Assembly: GCA_024404115.1 (NCBI GenBank)
Contig: JAKSQM010000001.1
Span: forward strand, 124,001-188,000
DNA from: Clostridia bacterium
Lineage (GTDB): Bacteria > Bacillota > Clostridia > Oscillospirales > Acutalibacteraceae
Direction: 5' to 3'
DNA: 64,000 nt
Shown here: in pieces, positions 25,804 through 34,634 of the stretch
Numbering within the stretch: the first letter of the stretch is position 1
Layout of the letters: each line of letters starts with the position of its first letter
The notes under the pieces: generated by a model
What the model was told of the DNA's origin: nothing
Databases searched by the model: none
What the model saw: the letters and a program-made list of their open reading frames with translations, nothing else
Program-made: the position numbers and the translations under genes

Positions 25804-25807
25804 GATT

Positions 25808-26806
25808 TTATTCATATAAAAGTGAAATATCTCTTGCCTTATCTCTTACTGCATTTTTAAGCTCAATTGGTTCAAGCACTTTCATGTCTGTGCCAAACTG
25901 CATTATCCACGAAACAAGACCCTCGCTTAACTCAACTGTAGCACGCACAATAAACGCATCCTCGCCGTCTATCATAAGCGGTATGTTTTCGCCGAAACGC
26001 TCAAGAATATCGTCAACAAGTCTGTTGTTGCAACGAAGCTTAATTTCACCGCTGTCGCCGCTGAACATATTAAACAGTTTGTTGGAATAATCCGCAGAGT
26101 CGAATTTATCTTTATAAGCAGAAACTGCCGAAAAATGCCTGCACGGAGTGTCTGTAATCTGTATGTTGCTTATGCGGTCAAGGCGCACGTGCATAAGATT
26201 AGAATATTTCGGGTTGTTGCAAACAAGATAATAATGATCGTTTGACCAGATAAGTGCGTAGGGGTTTACAATAAATATTTTTGAAGTGAATCTGCGCACA
26301 AATCGTTTCTCTAATTTGCGTTTAGAATATTCAAACTGCACCTGTACTTTTTGCTCAATGGCATCACTTAATGCGCTGATAATTTCATAAAGCTCCTCGT
26401 TTGAGCACTTAACACTTGAATTAACATAAACCTGACGGCGGAGCATTTCTTCCTGACTTTCACTTAAAAGCGAGCCTGTTTTATAAACCAGTGACTTTGT
26501 TTTTTTAGGTGAAATAAACTTTGCCGCCAGCACCGCATCTGTCAGAAGTCGAACCTCCGCAGGCTCAAAGCGTCTGCTTTTAAGATAATATCCTCTCACA
26601 GGGGAGCGGGTGTTTACAATCTCCATTCCGTAATCCTGCAAAGCCTCAATATCGCCGTAAATTGCCTTTCTTTCCGCAGAAATTCCGTAATCATCCTGAA
26701 GAATTTCACAAATCTGCTCTGCACTGAAAACATGGTTTTCGTCAGACCTGCGTGAAAAAATATCCTGTAAATATAATATCCTTAATTTCTGGTTGCCTTT
26801 GCCCAT
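25808..26806 (-). CDS. WYL-domain transcriptional regulator
   Basis: 332 residues. N-terminal helix-turn-helix of the HTH_11 kind (FSAEQICEILQDDYGI then ERKAIYGDIEALQDYG), a middle helical region, a WYL-type domain (FIVNPYALIWSNDHYYLVC, HVRLDRISNIQI) and a C-terminal WCX extension. Such proteins are ligand-responsive transcription regulators. It starts 11 bases after the GH2 gene and is cotranscribed with it, so it may control that gene and itself. Ligand unknown. Confidence 0.88.
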   Translation of the reverse strand: MGKGNQKLRILYLQDIFSRRSDENHVFSAEQICEILQDDYGISAERKAIYGDIEALQDYGMEIVNTRSPVRGYYLKSRRFEPAEVRLLTDAVLAAKFISPKKTKSLVYKTGSLLSESQEEMLRRQVYVNSSVKCSNEELYEIISALSDAIEQKVQVQFEYSKRKLEKRFVRRFTSKIFIVNPYALIWSNDHYYLVCNNPKYSNLMHVRLDRISNIQITDTPCRHFSAVSAYKDKFDSADYSNKLFNMFSGDSGEIKLRCNNRLVDDILERFGENIPLMIDGEDAFIVRATVELSEGLVSWIMQFGTDMKVLEPIELKNAVRDKARDISLLYE

Positions 26807-26817
26807 AAAATCACCTG

Positions 26818-28557
26818 TCAGTAGCTAAGCTTTCTGTTGATTTCTTTAACTGTTTCTGCGTCAATTTTAAGAATTTCTCTGTCATATGTAAACATTCCGT
26901 TTATCTCAAATTCAACATCAGAAACCTGCGTGTAAACTGTTGCACAGAGTCCTTTTTCCACAAGGGGAATAACCTGCTCCTCGTGAAGCTTTTTGTAAGC
27001 CTCGGTAACCTTTTCACTGCTCTTGTAGTTCACATTGTAGCCGAAGCTCTTGCTTGCATTGTATGCGTGTTCGGGGATGATGTAGCTAAGTCCGCCAAAC
27101 TCCGTCAGTGCAAAGGGTCTGCCGTCCATTTTGGGAAGTGTAACGGGGAAAATGTATCTGTGCATGCTGTTGAGCTCGCCGCCCTTCTGGTCGTGCCAGC
27201 CGCTGGCGTGGTCAACAATTCGGCTGCTGTCATATGCCTTGATTTCGTTGCCGATTCTTTTTGCGTCAAACTGACCCCAGCCCTCGTTAAAGGGAACCCA
27301 GCAACCAATTGAGGGGCAGTTATAAAGTGTGTCAATAACCTCATAAAGCTCTTTTTCAAAAGCATCACGGTAGTCTTTGTCTTTTCTTCCGAAAAGCTTG
27401 TAGTGGCTGTCTTTAATTTTTGTCAGCTTAATGTTTGGCAGCGCACCAACAAGAATAAGATTAAGCTTGTCAATTCCGCTTACCATATCCTGCCATACAA
27501 TCATGCCCAGCCTGTCGCAATGATAATACCATCTTGCAGGCTCAACCTTAATGTGCTTTCTGAGCATATTAAAGCCTAAATCTTTCATTGACTGAATATC
27601 AAAAATCATAGCCTCGTCAGTGGGTGGTGTCAGTATTCCGTCGCACCAGTATCCCTGATCAAGAAGTCCACGCTGAAAATACGGCTCATTGTTGAGCATC
27701 ATTCGGGGAAGTCCCTTTTCGTCTTTGCCAATGCTGAATTTTCTCATGCCGAAATAGCTCTGAATGCTGTCTTTTTCTTCACCGTCAACGAGCTTCAATG
27801 TGATGTCATAAAGAAACGGATTTTCGGGGCTCCACAATTTCTGTTCGGGGATTTCAATATCCTCATCCTTTGAAATTTTACCGCAGAAAATTTCTTTTTC
27901 GCCCTCTTTAACAGATGCAAAAATTTCACCCTCACCCTCAACATCTGTTTTAATGTTAATAACCGAGCGGTCAATATCGGGCAGAAGTTTAATTGATTTA
28001 ATGTGGCTTTCACTTACAGGCTCAAGCCAGACTGTCTGCCAAATACCTGTGGTGGATGTGTACCAGAATCCGTGGCTTTTTGTTGCCTGCTTGCCCCTTG
28101 GCTGCATAGCTTTGTCGGTGGGGTCAAAAACTCTTAAATTAAGTGTGTTTTCGCCCTCAATAAGATAATCTGTAATGTCAAAGCTGAAAGGCACATAACC
28201 GCCCTTGTGTTCGCCGATTTTTTTGCCGTTGATGAAAACACGGCAGTACCAGTCCACAGCGTCAAAATTCAGCATAACTCTCTTGCCCTCAAAGCAGGGG
28301 TCAAGAGTGAATTTTTTTTCGTACCAGAGAAGCTGTTTGTCGCTTACTCTTTTTTCAACGCCTGAAAGGGGACTTTCAACTGCAAATGGAACAAGAATAT
28401 CGCCGTCAAATTTTTCGGGGATTTCATCCTGCATATCAGTAATCGCATATTTAAAAATTCCGTTAAGATTCTGCCAGTCATTTCTTACAAACTGCGGGCG
28501 GGGATACTCCTGCCATGGCTGAATTTTATCAACCTTATCTGTCCAGCGTGTTTTCAT
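26818..28557 (-). CDS. Glycoside hydrolase family 2 protein (beta-galactosidase/glucuronidase type)
   Basis: 579 residues from the ATG at 28557 (AAAGG nine bases upstream); two earlier ATGs overlap the ribosome site. N-terminal jelly-roll sugar-binding domain (YEKKFTLDPCFEGKR, VFINGKKIGEHKGGY, WYTSTTGIWQTVWLE), an immunoglobulin-like domain, then a TIM barrel with acid/base NEGWGQFD (about 414) and nucleophile ALTEFGGLSY (about 473). Cytoplasmic. The exact substrate is not clear; homologues are annotated beta-galactosidase or beta-glucuronidase. First gene of a two-gene operon with the WYL regulator. Confidence 0.88.
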   Translation of the reverse strand: MKTRWTDKVDKIQPWQEYPRPQFVRNDWQNLNGIFKYAITDMQDEIPEKFDGDILVPFAVESPLSGVEKRVSDKQLLWYEKKFTLDPCFEGKRVMLNFDAVDWYCRVFINGKKIGEHKGGYVPFSFDITDYLIEGENTLNLRVFDPTDKAMQPRGKQATKSHGFWYTSTTGIWQTVWLEPVSESHIKSIKLLPDIDRSVINIKTDVEGEGEIFASVKEGEKEIFCGKISKDEDIEIPEQKLWSPENPFLYDITLKLVDGEEKDSIQSYFGMRKFSIGKDEKGLPRMMLNNEPYFQRGLLDQGYWCDGILTPPTDEAMIFDIQSMKDLGFNMLRKHIKVEPARWYYHCDRLGMIVWQDMVSGIDKLNLILVGALPNIKLTKIKDSHYKLFGRKDKDYRDAFEKELYEVIDTLYNCPSIGCWVPFNEGWGQFDAKRIGNEIKAYDSSRIVDHASGWHDQKGGELNSMHRYIFPVTLPKMDGRPFALTEFGGLSYIIPEHAYNASKSFGYNVNYKSSEKVTEAYKKLHEEQVIPLVEKGLCATVYTQVSDVEFEINGMFTYDREILKIDAETVKEINRKLSY

Positions 28558-28662
28558 ATACATCATCCTTTCATTTACATACATTTTAAACGAAAAAACA
28601 AAAAAAGTCTATAGATTTAAGCCGATTTGTTTATAAAAAATGGTCAGACAAAAACAGCTGTG

Positions 28663-28691
28663 TTGACTTTGCAACTGCGGTTTGATATAAT
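28663..28691 (+). promoter_or_regulatory. Promoter of the MBOAT/SGNH pair
   Basis: TTGACT (28663-28668) and TATAAT (28686-28691), 17-base spacer, about 50 bases before the GTG start. Confidence 0.7.
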
Positions 28692-28745
28692 CAAAATGAC
28701 ATTTTGAAATAATAATTTTGCACTGAACCGAAAGGCGGTATTAGC

Positions 28746-30206
28746 GTGGCATTTAACACAATAGAATTTCTACTTTTCTTTTTTGTATTTTTTGCTTTGT
28801 ATTATATTTTCCCTCAAAAAGCAAGAAATGTTCTTTTGCTTGCAGGCAGCTTGTTTTTCTATGCAACAAACAGCCTGCCGCTTTCTCTTTATATAATTCT
28901 GGCAATAATTTCAACATACATTCTCGGTCTGCTTATTCAAAAAAATTCGCAGAGCAAAAAGGCGTGCAACGCACTTCTCAGCGTGGGTGTTGTGGCTCTT
29001 GTGGCGGCACTTGCTGTGTTTAAATACACAAACTTTTTTATCAGAGGATTTAACAGCATTTTTTCAAAAGATGTGAGCCAGTTTAATATAATTGCACCCC
29101 TTGGCATAAGCTTCATCACATTCTCTGCAATTTCTTACCTTGTGGATGTTAAAAGGGAAAAAGTTATTGCCGAAAAAAACATTTTAAAATACGCACTTTT
29201 CCTTTCATTCTTCCCAAAGGTTATGCAGGGGCCTATTGAAAAAGCGTCAGATATTATTCCTCAGTTTGAAAAAGAGCATAAATTCCAGCTTATCCCTGCC
29301 CGTGAGGGATTTGTTACCGCTCTTTTCGGCTTGTTTATGAAAATGGCTGTAGCAGACAGAATTGCCATCCCCGTCAATGAAATTTTTGGCTCATTAAGCG
29401 AGCAGACAGGTGCAAGAATTATTGCAGGCGTTTTCCTTTTTGCCGTTCAGCTTTATGCCGATTTCGCAGGCTATTCTCTTATTGCAATTGGCTCATCTCA
29501 GATTCTCGGCTTTAATATAAAACAGAATTTCCGTCAGCCGTATTTTTCACTTTCCGTTTCAGAATTCTGGAGACGCTGGCACATCAGCCTCAACACATGG
29601 CTTAAAGATTATATCTATATTCCCCTTGGCGGCAGCAGATGCAGTAAGGCAAGAAAATATTTCAATGTAATGGTAACATTTCTTGTCAGCGGATTCTGGC
29701 ACGGCGCAGATGTGGGCTATATAATTTGGGGCGGACTTAACGGCGCATATGTTGTTGGTGAAAATGTTTACCGTGATATAAGAAAGAAAAAAGAGCCTGC
29801 AAAAGCCAATGCTTTTCTTAACTTTTTAATGCAGGCAAAAACTTTTATTCTTGTTGGTTTTTCATGGCTGTTTTTCAGAGCGCAGACAGCAGAAGATATT
29901 GCACTTTCTTTTAAACAAATCTTTACAAATTTCGGCTTAAAAAATTATCTTGATTACCTTATAAATCTTGTTGTAGGAAAGAGCCACGATGCGCTTCTCG
30001 GCTATCTTGTTACAGGCTTTTGCACATTCATCATGATAGTTGCAGATATTTTAATTACAAACAAAAAAATATCTGCAGGAAAAATTGCACAGGGCAATAG
30101 ATTCCTGCGATGGATAATTCTCTACGCACTTATTTTTATGATAATTCTTTTAGGCGCATACGGTTTTGGCTACAACGCATCGTCATTTATTTATGACAGA
30201 TTCTGA
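28746..30206 (+). CDS. MBOAT family O-acyltransferase (AlgI/PatA-like)
   Basis: 486 residues from a GTG start after AAAGGCGGT. Many membrane helices; hallmark segments are FFPKVMQGPIEKA, SEFWRRWHISLNTWLKDY, YIPLGGSR and SGFWHGAD, the last containing the catalytic His. Such proteins pass an acyl group across the membrane to a cell-surface glycan, working with an extracytoplasmic SGNH partner, which follows 18 bases later. The acceptor (capsule, wall polymer or secreted glycan) cannot be told from sequence. Confidence 0.93.
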   Translation: MAFNTIEFLLFFFVFFALYYIFPQKARNVLLLAGSLFFYATNSLPLSLYIILAIISTYILGLLIQKNSQSKKACNALLSVGVVALVAALAVFKYTNFFIRGFNSIFSKDVSQFNIIAPLGISFITFSAISYLVDVKREKVIAEKNILKYALFLSFFPKVMQGPIEKASDIIPQFEKEHKFQLIPAREGFVTALFGLFMKMAVADRIAIPVNEIFGSLSEQTGARIIAGVFLFAVQLYADFAGYSLIAIGSSQILGFNIKQNFRQPYFSLSVSEFWRRWHISLNTWLKDYIYIPLGGSRCSKARKYFNVMVTFLVSGFWHGADVGYIIWGGLNGAYVVGENVYRDIRKKKEPAKANAFLNFLMQAKTFILVGFSWLFFRAQTAEDIALSFKQIFTNFGLKNYLDYLINLVVGKSHDALLGYLVTGFCTFIMIVADILITNKKISAGKIAQGNRFLRWIILYALIFMIILLGAYGFGYNASSFIYDRF

Positions 30207-30224
30207 TGAAAGGGGGAGCTTTAT

Positions 30225-31826
30225 ATGACAAAAAAAGAGATAAAAAAAGAAGTCTTTTTTGTAATAATTTTTCTTTTAATTTTTGTGCTTGCTTTCACGG
30301 CTCTTACATTGCTTTATTATCCAAAAAGAAGCCCTGAAGACAGCACGGGAAATCTTTCAAACGGCATATATCTTGAAGACGAAAATTCAATTGATGTTTT
30401 GCTGGTTGGCTCGTGTAATATGTACACCTCTTTTAATCCGCTGTTTTTTTATGAGAATACAGGCATAACAAGCTACGACAGAACCTGCCCCGATCAGAAT
30501 ATGATTTCATCATATTATTATATCGAAGAAACACTCAAAAGGCAGACCCCGAAAGTTGTGGTTGTTGACTCACTTTTTGTTGGCGATAAAGATACAGATG
30601 AAAGAGAAGCTTATAACAGATGCGCTGTTGATTTTATGCGCCCGAATTTGTCAAAGTTAGGTCTTATAAATGCGCTTTCAAAATATGAATCAGCTTATAT
30701 GCAGTCCATTAACCCGTCAAATCCCAGCAAAGCTCTCACATGGGCAGGCTATGTTTTCCCCTTGCTTCGTTATCATCACCGAATGGATTTCAAAAAGGAA
30801 GATTTAACTTTTTTCTTAGATTACACTGGCTATAATTATCATAAGGGCAGCGAATCTCACAGCAATTATAACAATATTAATTTCGAGTATGATTTTGTAA
30901 ATAATTCAACAGAAGTTCGTGAAGATGCAAAGGAATATGTGCCCAAAATTATCAAGCTTTGTAAAGAGAAAAATATTCCGCTGATATTTATTAACACCCC
31001 CAATAAATACAGGTGGAATGACACATTAACCTCCGCTGTAAAGAATTATATCGAAAGTCAGGGCGGCACATTCCTTGATTTATATCATGAGTATGGCGAT
31101 ATGCTGTCGCACGATTATTATTTTGAGAGCAATACAGGCAGACTTAACGTTTACGGCATGGAGGTTTTCACAGAGCGTTTAGGCAGCTATCTTGTTGAAA
31201 AATTCAGCCTTAAACCTACACCAATGAGCGACGCTAAAAAGGCACAGTGGCAGTCTGACATCAACACTCTTTACGCAAAGATGAAAGAAGAGGGTGCGCC
31301 GCTGGAGGATGGTCAGCTGGCACAGGTTTGCAATAAAGATGACAGCATCCTTGTCAGATGGAATCTTTTTAAAGACTGCAAAAATTATGAGCTTTATAAG
31401 CGAAGCGGTGCAGAAAAAGAATATACTCTCCTTGGCAAAATAGACGGCAATGATTATTACGATAAGGCTGTCAAAGAGGGGGAGGAATATTCGTATTATA
31501 TTGTCCCCTGCGAGGGAGCACATAAGGGCGAAAAATCCGAAGAAGCATCATATGTTTTTGTTGAAAAACCGAAAGAGGTAACAGCAACACGCCACGGCGA
31601 AGAAATCACAGTAACATTTGCTAAAGAAAAGAAGTATGACAGCTTTTCTGTTGAACGCAGAAAATATGGCGATTTCAGATTCTTTGATTTGGCAACAGTT
31701 GAAGATGTTGAATACAAAGACACTGCCCTTAAAGAAGACACAGTTTATTTTTACAGAGTAATGAATTGCATAGAAAAAGACGGCAAGACATATTACAGTG
31801 ATGGCACTGCCTGCAAAGAAAATTAA
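30225..31826 (+). CDS. SGNH-like partner of the MBOAT transferase, with FN3-like repeats
   Basis: 533 residues, start after GGGGGAGC. N-terminal membrane anchor (VFFVIIFLLIFVLAFTAL, about 10-27). An SGNH-like domain follows, with DVLLVGSCNMYTSFNP (about 60-75) in place of the usual GDS/GSS nucleophile strand, then KVVVVDSLFVGD and PLIFINTPNKYRW, and YGMEVFTERL near the end. The C terminus has two fibronectin-III-like repeats (about 365-450 and 455-533), each ending in a YSYYIV or YFYRVM strand. It probably completes the acyl transfer or binds the glycan. If the nucleophile is in the GSCNMY strand, it could be Ser or Cys; not certain. Confidence 0.75.
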   Translation: MTKKEIKKEVFFVIIFLLIFVLAFTALTLLYYPKRSPEDSTGNLSNGIYLEDENSIDVLLVGSCNMYTSFNPLFFYENTGITSYDRTCPDQNMISSYYYIEETLKRQTPKVVVVDSLFVGDKDTDEREAYNRCAVDFMRPNLSKLGLINALSKYESAYMQSINPSNPSKALTWAGYVFPLLRYHHRMDFKKEDLTFFLDYTGYNYHKGSESHSNYNNINFEYDFVNNSTEVREDAKEYVPKIIKLCKEKNIPLIFINTPNKYRWNDTLTSAVKNYIESQGGTFLDLYHEYGDMLSHDYYFESNTGRLNVYGMEVFTERLGSYLVEKFSLKPTPMSDAKKAQWQSDINTLYAKMKEEGAPLEDGQLAQVCNKDDSILVRWNLFKDCKNYELYKRSGAEKEYTLLGKIDGNDYYDKAVKEGEEYSYYIVPCEGAHKGEKSEEASYVFVEKPKEVTATRHGEEITVTFAKEKKYDSFSVERRKYGDFRFFDLATVEDVEYKDTALKEDTVYFYRVMNCIEKDGKTYYSDGTACKEN

Positions 31827-31889
31827 AAAGTAAAATCACCCTTGAATTATTCCGCAAAATGTGTTATAGTTCTTGGGTGAATTAAATAA

Positions 31890-31974
31890 GCGGGTATGGT
31901 GGAATTGGCAGACACGTAAGATTTAGGATCTTATGCCTCACAGCGTGCAGGTTCGACCCCTGTTACCCGCACCA
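31890..31974 (+). tRNA. tRNA-Leu (anticodon TAG)
   Basis: Acceptor stem GCGGGTA (31890-31896) pairs with TACCCGC (31964-31970); the discriminator A and CCA end are encoded (31971-31974). Anticodon loop TTTAGGA within a TAAGA/TCTTA stem, a long variable arm typical of Leu, and the T-loop GTTCGACCC. Length 85. Confidence 0.95.
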
Positions 31975-31975
31975 C

Positions 31976-32007
31976 AATCCGAATGGCTCCGCTGTTCGGA
32001 TTTTTTG
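31976..32007 (+). terminator. Terminator of the tRNA-Leu transcript
   Basis: AATCCGAA (31976-31983) pairs with TTCGGATT (31995-32002), followed by TTTT. Confidence 0.85.
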
Positions 32008-32101
32008 CGTTTTTATTGTATATTTTATTTCCATATATTGCCAAAATGAAAAGAATATTGTAAAATGTTGGCGAACACTATTTTATCAGGGGGATAATAA
32101 A

Positions 32102-34108
32102 ATGAGTGCACAGACAATAGACTTTTTAGAAAAGATAGTTTTGCCAATCGTTGTGGCAATTATTGGCTTGTTTGGTGGAATAGCTATTAACAAATATATC
32201 AAGAAAAATAAAACCATCAACAAAAACGATAATAGCACAAAAACCAAAATAGAAAATAATGGCACACAATGTGATGTTGCAGGCACTTCACTTGATAAGT
32301 CTATTAACACAAACAATTATTTTTATGGAACATTTGAACCTGTGAAAGAAAAAAATAATGCGATAAACGAACAGAAATTAGCAGAAAAGTATGCGAAATA
32401 TTCTGAAATAGCCTATAAAAGCCATAATGATGTTAAAACTTTGGTTTCAAGAGATACTTTACGACATATAAAAGGTGTAGATTCTATTTATGTTAGTGTT
32501 GGTGTAAATCATGAAAAGCTTGGCGAGTTTAGTACTGAACATGTTGTCAAACTTTTTCTGAATTTAGGCAATCACATTGTAATACAAGGCACTACTGGTG
32601 CAGGTAAAACAATGTTAATGAAATATCTTTTTCTTGAAGCTGTAGAAGAAGAATCATATATTCCCTTATTTATAAGACTGAATCGAATTAGCGAACAGCA
32701 AGCCGACAATATATCAATCAAGGAACTTGTTTATTTGTCTATTGGCGAATTTTGTGATGATGTGTCAGTAACAGAGTTTAAGTATAACCTTGATAAAGGA
32801 AAGTATCTTTTCTTGTTTGATGGATTTGATGAGATAGCAGAAACTCATTTAAAGAAAGCATCAATTGCAATAAACGATTTCTGCAAAAAATATCCTGATA
32901 ATCCATGCGTTGTAACATCTCGTGCTGGAATGGATATGTCACAATTTTTACATTTTGAATCTGTTCAGATGATGCCACTCAATAAGGAGCAAGCTATTGA
33001 ACTTGCATCAAAGCTGGGAATGGACGACGAAAAAACAAAGGAATTTTGCAAACAGTTAGATAAAGGCGTATTTTATAAACATAGGGAATTTGCAGAAAAT
33101 CCGCTTCTCCTTTCTATGATGTTCCTTACATTTTTAGAGAATGGTTCTGTACCCGAAAGAATAGTTGATTTTTATGATAGAGCATATAATGCCCTTTATA
33201 ATAACCACGATAGTTTTAAATACGGATATTTTGAAAGAACTTTCGAATCATCACTTACACCTGACGAATTTAAAAAGGTGTTTTCTCATTTCTGCTTTCA
33301 GACTTATATGGCAGCTAAATACTATTTTACTAAAGATGAAATTACAGAACAGATAAAAAAGAGCATGGCAAAATGCGAACTTGATGAATCACAGGCAGAG
33401 AACTATCTTAATGATCTTATCAAGGCAGTTTGCCTTTTTACCTGTGAGGGTACAAGTTATGTTTTCACATATGGCTGCTTTCAGGCGTATTTTGCAGCTC
33501 TCTACACCGAAAAAATGGATGATGAAAAGCAAGGAGAGTTTTTCGAAAAGTTGTTGTCAAAAGAGCGTTATAGCACTAAAGAGGATTATTATAAAATACT
33601 TTCACAATTGATGAATGAACAATTCTATATTAACGCTCTTGAAGATAAATTCCGTAGCATAGGACTTAATAATTCTATCACAGAAGAAAAAATTTTGAGA
33701 CTAGTTAAATGTGGTAACTTGGTAACAGACTATATTGACTTTTATATTAAAGCTTTTTTTGAAGAAATATATTTCTGTAATTGTTTTAACTTATTTAAAC
33801 ATTACAAAAGGGTAGACTTATACTATGATGAATATACTAGATTTACCAATAAAAAAAATAAAGAACGATTCAAAGAACTCTTTGAAAAAGCACCAAAAGG
33901 CGATTTTGATAATGTATGGAGTTTTGATCTTGAAAATTCGGATGAACTTACTGATTTGGAAAAACAAGAATTCTATTTAATTGTAATTAAAGAAACAGGA
34001 TTTGATAAATTTCTCCTCGAAATCCACAACTGGCTTAACTCTTTAGATGAAAAGCGAAAGAAACTTAAAGAAAGCTCAAAATCCCAAAACTGGTTTGAAG
34101 AATTCTAA
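32102..34108 (+). CDS. Membrane-anchored NACHT NTPase, probable antiphage protein
   Basis: 668 residues; a GGGGGA site precedes the ATG. One N-terminal membrane helix (IVLPIVVAIIGLFGGIAI, about 12-29), a polar Asn/Lys-rich linker, then a NACHT module: Walker A VIQGTTGAGKTMLMK (about 160), Walker B FLFDGFDEIAE (about 240) with the small-residue-plus-FDE pattern, and sensor CVVTSRAG. The C-terminal ~350 residues are alpha-helical with no recognisable repeats. This is the bacterial STAND/NACHT plan in which a sensor C terminus switches an N-terminal effector, here a membrane segment. The gene lies directly after tRNA-Leu, is AT-rich compared with neighbours and is transcribed alone, as expected for an acquired defence gene. 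The defence role is inferred. Confidence 0.82.
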   Translation: MSAQTIDFLEKIVLPIVVAIIGLFGGIAINKYIKKNKTINKNDNSTKTKIENNGTQCDVAGTSLDKSINTNNYFYGTFEPVKEKNNAINEQKLAEKYAKYSEIAYKSHNDVKTLVSRDTLRHIKGVDSIYVSVGVNHEKLGEFSTEHVVKLFLNLGNHIVIQGTTGAGKTMLMKYLFLEAVEEESYIPLFIRLNRISEQQADNISIKELVYLSIGEFCDDVSVTEFKYNLDKGKYLFLFDGFDEIAETHLKKASIAINDFCKKYPDNPCVVTSRAGMDMSQFLHFESVQMMPLNKEQAIELASKLGMDDEKTKEFCKQLDKGVFYKHREFAENPLLLSMMFLTFLENGSVPERIVDFYDRAYNALYNNHDSFKYGYFERTFESSLTPDEFKKVFSHFCFQTYMAAKYYFTKDEITEQIKKSMAKCELDESQAENYLNDLIKAVCLFTCEGTSYVFTYGCFQAYFAALYTEKMDDEKQGEFFEKLLSKERYSTKEDYYKILSQLMNEQFYINALEDKFRSIGLNNSITEEKILRLVKCGNLVTDYIDFYIKAFFEEIYFCNCFNLFKHYKRVDLYYDEYTRFTNKKNKERFKELFEKAPKGDFDNVWSFDLENSDELTDLEKQEFYLIVIKETGFDKFLLEIHNWLNSLDEKRKKLKESSKSQNWFEEF

Positions 34109-34143
34109 TCCCAAATCCTGTTAAAATAATATCAATTTTCATA

Positions 34144-34171
34144 TTGACTTTTATGGGGCAGATGATATAAT
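34144..34171 (+). promoter_or_regulatory. Promoter of the NfeD-SPFH operon
   Basis: TTGACT (34144-34149) and TATAAT (34166-34171), 16-base spacer, 28 bases before the NfeD start. Confidence 0.7.
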
Positions 34172-34199
34172 GAACTTGAGCATAAAGGGAGGCGATGCT

Positions 34200-34634
34200 A
34201 TGCTTTATTTCTGGATAGCTGCAGTAATCGTTCTGCTCATTATTGAGGTGGCGACTATGCAGCTCGTTACCATCTGGTTTGCCGTGGGTGCGGCGGCTGG
34301 ATTGATTGCTTACCTTTGCAACTTGCCCCTTGTCTGGCAGATTGTGCTTTTCGTTGCTGTTTCAGCGTTGGCACTGGCTGTTACAAGGCCGTTTGTTAAA
34401 AGGTTCGCCCACAAAGAGATTGACCCCACCAATGCAGACAGGTGCATAGGCAAAACCGCCATTGTTGTTGAGGATATTAACAACAATTTAGGCAAAGGCG
34501 CAGTTAAAATCAACGGCGCTGTGTGGACTGCTCGCTCCGCTGACGGTGAGCCAATCGAAACCGAAAAAGAGGTTATTATTGAGAAAATTGACGGTGTTAA
34601 GCTCATCGTCAAAAAACAGGAGGTAGTTGTATGA
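34200..34634 (+). CDS. NfeD family membrane protein (short form)
   Basis: 144 residues from the ATG at 34200 (GGGAGG at seven bases); an upstream ATG at 34170 overlaps the -10 box. Two to three membrane helices in the first 70 residues (FWIAAVIVLLIIEVATM, WQIVLFVAVSALALAV), then an OB-fold C terminus beginning RCIGKTAIVVEDI and containing AVWTARSADG. The NfeD OB domain binds its SPFH partner, whose gene overlaps by four bases (ATGA). Confidence 0.9.
   Translation: MLYFWIAAVIVLLIIEVATMQLVTIWFAVGAAAGLIAYLCNLPLVWQIVLFVAVSALALAVTRPFVKRFAHKEIDPTNADRCIGKTAIVVEDINNNLGKGAVKINGAVWTARSADGEPIETEKEVIIEKIDGVKLIVKKQEVVV

Noticed and set aside
32008-34200. Possible att direct repeats around the NACHT gene
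   Set aside because: No second copy of the tRNA-Leu 3' end was seen downstream of the gene, and no integrase is in the window.
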